Source of the DNA: Sphingobium_A sp965228065
GTDB taxonomy: Bacteria; Pseudomonadota; Alphaproteobacteria; Sphingomonadales; Sphingomonadaceae
Direction: 5' to 3'
Length of the DNA stretch: 64,000 nucleotides
Assembly: GCA_965228065.1 (NCBI GenBank)
Contig: OZ245788.1
Coordinates: 5,952,001 to 6,016,000, forward strand
The notes beneath the pieces are model-generated. The model saw only the letters and a program-made list of their open reading frames with translations, was not told where the DNA came from and searched no databases. Shown one piece after another: positions 59,668-64,000 of the stretch (position 1 is the first letter of the stretch; each line of letters starts with the position of its first letter). The translations under genes and the position numbers were made by a program.

Positions 59668-61842
59668 TTAGAAGCGATAATCCCAGCCGAGCGTGAAGGT
59701 CCGGCCGCGTCCCGCGAAATAGGCCAGCACCGGGTTCTCCGCCGCAAGCCGCGTGTCGCTGCTGTAATCGATGTAGAATTTGTCGAACAGGTTCTGGACG
59801 CTGAGACTCAGGCCGCCGAACCGGGTCTGATAGCGGATGCTCGCATCGGTCAGGTTATAGCCCTCGAAATTGTTGCGCTGGTCCGGATTGATCTTGCCGT
59901 GGAAGGTGCGCGACAGGAAGAATTGCGTCTGGACGATCGCGGACAGCGGTCCGCGCGCATAGCTGGCGGACAGGTTGAGGCGATCGGGCGAGATGTTGGT
60001 GCCGTCGAGATCGGTGTCGACCACGCCGTCGGGATTGGCGGAATCGCTGTCGTAACGACCGATCAGATGGGCATAGCCCACCGACGCACGGAGCCCCTCG
60101 ATCGGCAGCCTGACGCCCAGATTGACCTCCAGACCCTGGATCTCCACCCGCTGGCGCTGGACGTCGAAGATGCCGCCGGGCTGCGCGATCAGCAACTGAC
60201 CCTTGTCGCTCGACGACCAGAAATAAGTCGCGGTCGCATCGAGCGGACCGCGCTTCACCTCGAGGCCGATCTCGCGATTGTTCGAGATGATCGGCGCGAT
60301 GTCGAGGAAGGTGTCGATATCCTGGCCCGGCCGGTTGACCGCGCGGGTGATGCGGCCGACATCGGGCACGGTGAAGCCCTCGGCATAGCTCGCATAGGCG
60401 CGAATGCCGGCCCAGGGTTCGAAGATCACGCCGCCGTTGATCAGCACGTCGTCGAACTTGGGCCTGCCGCCCGAAACGAAGGTCGAGTTCGCGCTCGCCA
60501 GCGTCGTGAAATCGTCGATCTTGATCTGGACATTCTCCCAGCGGACGCCGCCCGCCAGGCGCAATTTCTTGTCGAACAACGCCAGGTTGAGCTGGCCGAA
60601 GGGCGCCAGGCTGCGGAAATCGCTGGGCGGCACCCAGACGCGGTTGGTCGCGATCAGCTTCTGTTCGGTCTTGTCGACCAGCGCGTCGAAGCCGATCGTC
60701 GCGGTCAGATTCTCGAAACCGGGCATCGCCCGCTCGTAGCTGAACTTCGCGCCCAGCTTGCGCGACCGGTTCTGAGACTGGTCGAACAGCTTGCCGGTAG
60801 GGTCGATCTTCGGATCCTGGAAGGTCGCGATCGGCGCGATCTCGCCACCGAACGTGTCGCGGCTGCGATTGAAGAAGATCTGGGTGACGAGATTGCCGCC
60901 GGCGAGATCCGTATCGGTGAGCGAGAGCGCCATGCTTTCGGTGCGATTGGCCGCGGGCACGCCCGGCGGGGTACCGCGCACCGCGCTGGTGGGAATGCCG
61001 GTCACGCGGTTGCCCGGGATCGCGACATAGTCGCCATCGCCCTTCAACTCGTAGCGGCTGGCGATCAGGTCGATGCGCGCGGTGCTCGACAGCGCATAGC
61101 CGAAGCGACCGAACAGCGAGAGCGTCTTGGAATCCTGCGTCTCGCCCTGCGTCAGGTTCAGGCCGATGCGGCGATCCTGCCCGTCGTAGAAAGCGCCGCG
61201 GCGTTCATAGGCGGCACCGACCGTCGCGTCGAAATCGCCGGCCTTGTACTGGACAAGGCCCGCGACCTTGCCGCCCAGTCCGTCGCCGCTGAAGCCGTTG
61301 TCGGCCGTCCCCTGCAGCAGCACGCGTCCGCTGAGCCCCTCGGTGCGCGGTGCGCCGACGGTCACCTGATTGACGATGCCGCCCGTTCCGCCGATGCCCT
61401 GCAGCGCATTGGAACCGTAGATCAACTCGACCCGGTCGATGAAGAAACCATCGATGGTGAAGCCGTCACGGCTGCCGTCACGCAGCGGTGTCGACTGCGG
61501 AATGCCGTTGATCGCGTAAAGCGGCGACCGCCCCCGGAGCGTCTCGCCCGAACCCGACAGTTTCTGACGCGTCGGGGAGAAGGACGGCGTCAGCGACGAG
61601 ACCGCGTCGGTGATCGACCCGGAGATGGCGATCTGCTGGTCGAGCGTCGCCTTGTCGATCACATCGATGGTCAGCGGCAGCGCACTGGGTGGCAATATGG
61701 TGCGGGCGGCCGTGACGACAATGTCTTCTCGCGGCCCATCATCCCGAGACGTTTCGTCACTCGGAGCACCGGTCTGGGCCAAGGCAGGAGCGACGAAACA
61801 AGTGGAGGCGGCGAGCGCGGCAAGAATGACAGGCTTCATCAT
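59668..61842 (-). CDS. TonB-dependent receptor
   Basis: 724 residues from ATG 61842 with GGGAG upstream. Signal peptide to ALA-Q (about 23), TonB box region DIVVTAARTILPP, plug with SGSGETLRGRSPLYAINGIP and VNQVTVGAPRTEG, then a barrel ending WDYRF. No STN domain, so no FecR coupling. With the PepSY gene downstream it likely takes up an iron chelate. Confidence 0.93.
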   Translation of the reverse strand: MMKPVILAALAASTCFVAPALAQTGAPSDETSRDDGPREDIVVTAARTILPPSALPLTIDVIDKATLDQQIAISGSITDAVSSLTPSFSPTRQKLSGSGETLRGRSPLYAINGIPQSTPLRDGSRDGFTIDGFFIDRVELIYGSNALQGIGGTGGIVNQVTVGAPRTEGLSGRVLLQGTADNGFSGDGLGGKVAGLVQYKAGDFDATVGAAYERRGAFYDGQDRRIGLNLTQGETQDSKTLSLFGRFGYALSSTARIDLIASRYELKGDGDYVAIPGNRVTGIPTSAVRGTPPGVPAANRTESMALSLTDTDLAGGNLVTQIFFNRSRDTFGGEIAPIATFQDPKIDPTGKLFDQSQNRSRKLGAKFSYERAMPGFENLTATIGFDALVDKTEQKLIATNRVWVPPSDFRSLAPFGQLNLALFDKKLRLAGGVRWENVQIKIDDFTTLASANSTFVSGGRPKFDDVLINGGVIFEPWAGIRAYASYAEGFTVPDVGRITRAVNRPGQDIDTFLDIAPIISNNREIGLEVKRGPLDATATYFWSSSDKGQLLIAQPGGIFDVQRQRVEIQGLEVNLGVRLPIEGLRASVGYAHLIGRYDSDSANPDGVVDTDLDGTNISPDRLNLSASYARGPLSAIVQTQFFLSRTFHGKINPDQRNNFEGYNLTDASIRYQTRFGGLSLSVQNLFDKFYIDYSSDTRLAAENPVLAYFAGRGRTFTLGWDYRF

Positions 61843-62005
61843 CGGGACTCCCTTTGGCGCGCTGCTAGGACAGCAGTCACGATAATGCAATACACTCGCA
61901 ATAGCGTTTGGATTCCCATTGTCGCCCGGGAACATACCTGCCGACGAACCGTTGCGGCGTCAGGATACAGGCCCTAGTCTGTGGTTAATTTGGAGGGGAT
62001 CGCCG

Positions 62006-63757
62006 ATGACCGAGACCAGCACGACCATGACGCCACCCACGCTGGAGGACATGCAGCGCTGGACCTGGGTGATCGGGCGGGCGCAGCAGATATTGCTGGA
62101 ATTCGGGATAGACCGCATGCAGCAGGCCGCTGCGGCGCAACCGCCCACTGACGGCCTGCCCTTTGTCGGTATCGAGGCGGTCGCGCAGGCGCAGGCGGAT
62201 TTCTGGAGCGAGAGCCTGAAGCTGTGGCAACGCTTCGTCGATCCGTCACCGGCCGCCCCCGCGGCACCGGAAGACCCCCGACATGCCAAGGATCGGCGCT
62301 TTTCAGCACCGCAATGGCGCGACAACCCGATGTTCGATCTGATCCGCCAGAGCTATCTGCTGATCGCCGACCATCTGCTCAAGAGCATCGACGCGGTCGA
62401 CGGCGTCGACCCGAAGCAGAAGCAGAAGATCCGCTTTGCAACGCAGGGCTTTGTCGATGCGATGAGCCCGAGCAACTTCGCCTTCACCAACCCGCTGGTG
62501 ATCGAGAAGACGATCGAAACCCGTGGCGAGAATCTGCTCAAGGGCCTCAGCCACATGCTGCGCGACATCGGCAAGGGCCAGCTGACCCACAGCCAGCCCG
62601 ATGCCTATGAACTCGGCCGCAATATCGCGACCACGCCGGGCAAGGTGGTCAAGGAAACCCCGCTCTACCAGCTCATTCAATATTCGCCGCAGACCACCGA
62701 GGTTTACCGCACGCCGCTGGTGATCTTCCCGCCCTGGATCAACCGCTATTACATTCTCGACCTCAATCCCGAGAAAAGCTTCATTCGCTGGGCGGTGTCG
62801 CAGGGCCTGACCGTGTTCGTCGTCTCATGGAAATCGGCGGACGCGAGCATGAAGGACGTGACCTGGGACGATTATATCGTCCGCGGCCAGATCGATGCGA
62901 TCGATACGGTTCGCGAACTGCTCGACGTCAAGAACGTCCATACCATCGGCTATTGCGTCGCCGGCACGACGCTGGCGGCGACGCTGGCGCTGCTCGCTGC
63001 GCGCGGCGAGGCCAAGAAGGTGAAGAGCGCGACCTTCTTCACCGCGCAGGTCGATTTCGCCAAGGCGGGCGAGCTCAACCTGTTCGTCGACGATGAACAG
63101 CTCAAGCTGGTCGAGAGCCTGTCGGGCGAGGGCTTCCTCGACGGACGCTATATGGCCGCCACTTTCAACCTGCTGCGCGGCCGCGACCTGATCTGGAACT
63201 ATGTCCAGAACAACTATCTGCTCGGTCAGGACTATGCGCCGTTCGACCTGCTCCACTGGAATGGCGACACCACCAACCTGCCGGCCAAGTGGCACAAGGC
63301 CTATCTGACCGAGCTCTATCGCGACAACAAGCTGGCGACCCCCGGCGCGATCAGCGTCGACGGCACCCCGATCGACCTGAGCGCGGTGAAGACGCCTGCC
63401 TATGTACAGGCGGGGCGCGAGGACCATATCGCGCCGCTCGAAAGCGTGTGGAAGATCAACGACCATTTTACCGGACCGATCCGCTTCGTGCTTGCCGGCT
63501 CCGGCCATATCGCCGGCGTGGTCAACCCGCCCAGCGCCGGCAAATACCAATATTGGACCAATGCGAAGCCGGCGAAGACGCTGGATGACTTCCTGTTGGG
63601 CGCGAAGGAGACACCGGGAAGCTGGTGGCCGGACTGGATCGAATGGCTCTCGGGTGAGGATGGCGACAAGGTCTCCGCCACCGGCGCCCGCGTTCCGGGC
63701 AAAGGCAAGCTCAAGGCGATCGAGGATGCCCCCGGACGCTATGTGAAGTCGCGCTAA
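62006..63757 (+). CDS. phaC: Class I polyhydroxyalkanoate synthase
   Basis: 583 residues from ATG 62006, GGAGGGG upstream. Alpha/beta hydrolase core with the lipase-like box GYCVAGTT (Cys317), Asp473 in GREDHIAPLESVWK and His501 in GSGHIAGV. Class I enzymes use short-chain 3-hydroxyacyl-CoA and work as a homodimer on the granule surface. Followed by a probable phasin, so this is a PHA granule locus. Divergent from the TonB receptor. Confidence 0.97.
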   Translation: MTETSTTMTPPTLEDMQRWTWVIGRAQQILLEFGIDRMQQAAAAQPPTDGLPFVGIEAVAQAQADFWSESLKLWQRFVDPSPAAPAAPEDPRHAKDRRFSAPQWRDNPMFDLIRQSYLLIADHLLKSIDAVDGVDPKQKQKIRFATQGFVDAMSPSNFAFTNPLVIEKTIETRGENLLKGLSHMLRDIGKGQLTHSQPDAYELGRNIATTPGKVVKETPLYQLIQYSPQTTEVYRTPLVIFPPWINRYYILDLNPEKSFIRWAVSQGLTVFVVSWKSADASMKDVTWDDYIVRGQIDAIDTVRELLDVKNVHTIGYCVAGTTLAATLALLAARGEAKKVKSATFFTAQVDFAKAGELNLFVDDEQLKLVESLSGEGFLDGRYMAATFNLLRGRDLIWNYVQNNYLLGQDYAPFDLLHWNGDTTNLPAKWHKAYLTELYRDNKLATPGAISVDGTPIDLSAVKTPAYVQAGREDHIAPLESVWKINDHFTGPIRFVLAGSGHIAGVVNPPSAGKYQYWTNAKPAKTLDDFLLGAKETPGSWWPDWIEWLSGEDGDKVSATGARVPGKGKLKAIEDAPGRYVKSR

Positions 63758-63871
63758 CGCCCGATTTTGTGACGTACCGATAGTCGAAAATTACAGTCCA
63801 GAATGGATCTGAATCCTGGACGCCATCACGCGTTCTGCGCGGAAATGACAGCTTCGCGACCATCCCGCGAC

Positions 63872-63942
63872 GCTTATGTTGCACTGCACAAAAACTCTTG
63901 CAATTCGCAAAATCAGTCTATATTGTGCACTGCAACATAAGC
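63872..63942. promoter_or_regulatory. Large dyad upstream of phasin gene, probable PhaR operator
   Basis: GCTTATGTTGCACTGCACAA (63872-63891) and TTGTGCACTGCAACATAAGC (63923-63942) pair with one mismatch around 31 bp that hold the predicted promoter. The TTGCACTGCA/TGCACTGCAA halves resemble PhaR sites (TGC-rich dyads) reported upstream of phaP genes. PhaR would repress until PHA is present. No phaR gene lies in the window. Confidence 0.7.
63898..63924 (+). promoter_or_regulatory. Predicted phasin promoter
   Basis: TTGCAA (63898-63903) and TATATT (63919-63924) with 15-bp spacing, lying between the two arms of the dyad, so a bound repressor would cover it. Confidence 0.45.
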
Positions 63943-63952
63943 AGGACCGCAT

Positions 63953-64000
63953 ATGAGCGTCACCGAAAGCAAATCACCCCCGGCGTCGAAATCCACGCCG
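63953..64000 (+). CDS. Probable phasin start (partial)
   Basis: ATG 63953 opens a reading frame MSVTESKSPPASKSTP that runs off the window, GCAGGA upstream. Too short to classify by motif; its position 195 bp after phaC behind the dyad is typical of phaP. Identity is inference from context. Confidence 0.55.
   Translation, partial: MSVTESKSPPASKSTP

Noticed and set aside
61843..62005. Fur-like site upstream of the second TonB receptor
   Set aside because: TTGCGAGTGTATTGCA region pairs in only about four of seven positions in a 7-1-7 layout, too weak to call.

Overview
The window looks like a chromosomal segment of a yellow-pigmented sphingomonad (Alphaproteobacteria, Sphingomonadaceae). The evidence is high G+C, a zeaxanthin-type carotenoid cluster (crtY, crtI, crtB, crtZ), class I PHA synthase followed by the start of a probable phasin, two TonB-dependent receptors (one with FecI/FecR), a complete valine-degradation operon, and many short intergenic palindromes of a type common in this group. 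No rRNA, CRISPR array, integrase or transposase was seen. The only tRNA is tRNA-Thr(GGT).

Layout. 1-7.0 kb: der (cut by the window start), bamB, a YfgM-like protein, panB, an Xre regulator with a perfect operator-like dyad, a secreted glycerophosphodiester phosphodiesterase, a candidate small RNA, and an RNA-ligase-like gene whose 5' end is out of frame at a perfect 19-bp palindrome. 7.1-9.5 kb: a coupled ridA/GNAT/small ORF/arsC-like cluster, divergent from arsR plus an AHSA1 gene across a perfect 14-bp inverted repeat. 9.7-16 kb: a seven-gene operon (isochorismatase-like hydrolase, alpha/beta hydrolase, XapX, Tat-exported amidohydrolase, DoxX, porin, YoaK). 16-18.5 kb: LysR, pirin and a membrane protein. 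18.5-22.6 kb: FecI/FecR/TonB-receptor iron module with a Fur-like box. 22.8-27.8 kb: uracil-DNA glycosylase, methyltransferase, ackA-pta, YciI-like, and a TonB-C-like secreted protein.

28-31.3 kb is the clearest accessory segment. It is a two-gene unit with overlapping stop/start, bounded on its left by imperfect repeats and on its right by a hairpin and guaA. The first protein looks like an ADP-ribosyltransferase fold. The second (697 aa) is unrecognised and has a weak nuclease-like stretch. This is the best candidate for an undescribed system. 31.4-39.2 kb: guaA, a MocR regulator divergent from a DUF983 gene, rplU-rpmA, two acetyltransferases and the tRNA. 39.4-45.3 kb: the valine operon mmsA, small ORF, acyl-CoA dehydrogenase, 3-hydroxyisobutyryl-CoA hydrolase, enoyl-CoA hydratase, mmsB, which converts isobutyryl-CoA to propionyl-CoA.

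45.3-46.8 kb: two paralogous PilZ genes flank two tiny plus-strand ORFs with very strong ribosome binding sites. 46.9-54.3 kb: MipA/OmpV, DUF2141 and a sterol-desaturase-type hydroxylase, then crtY-crtI-LOG-crtB and, convergent, crtZ. 54.3-61.8 kb: thioesterase, CYTH-CHAD, DUF1176, an AlaC-type aminotransferase, and a PepSY/TonB-receptor pair. 62-64 kb: phaC and the start of a phasin-like gene behind a large dyad that probably binds PhaR.
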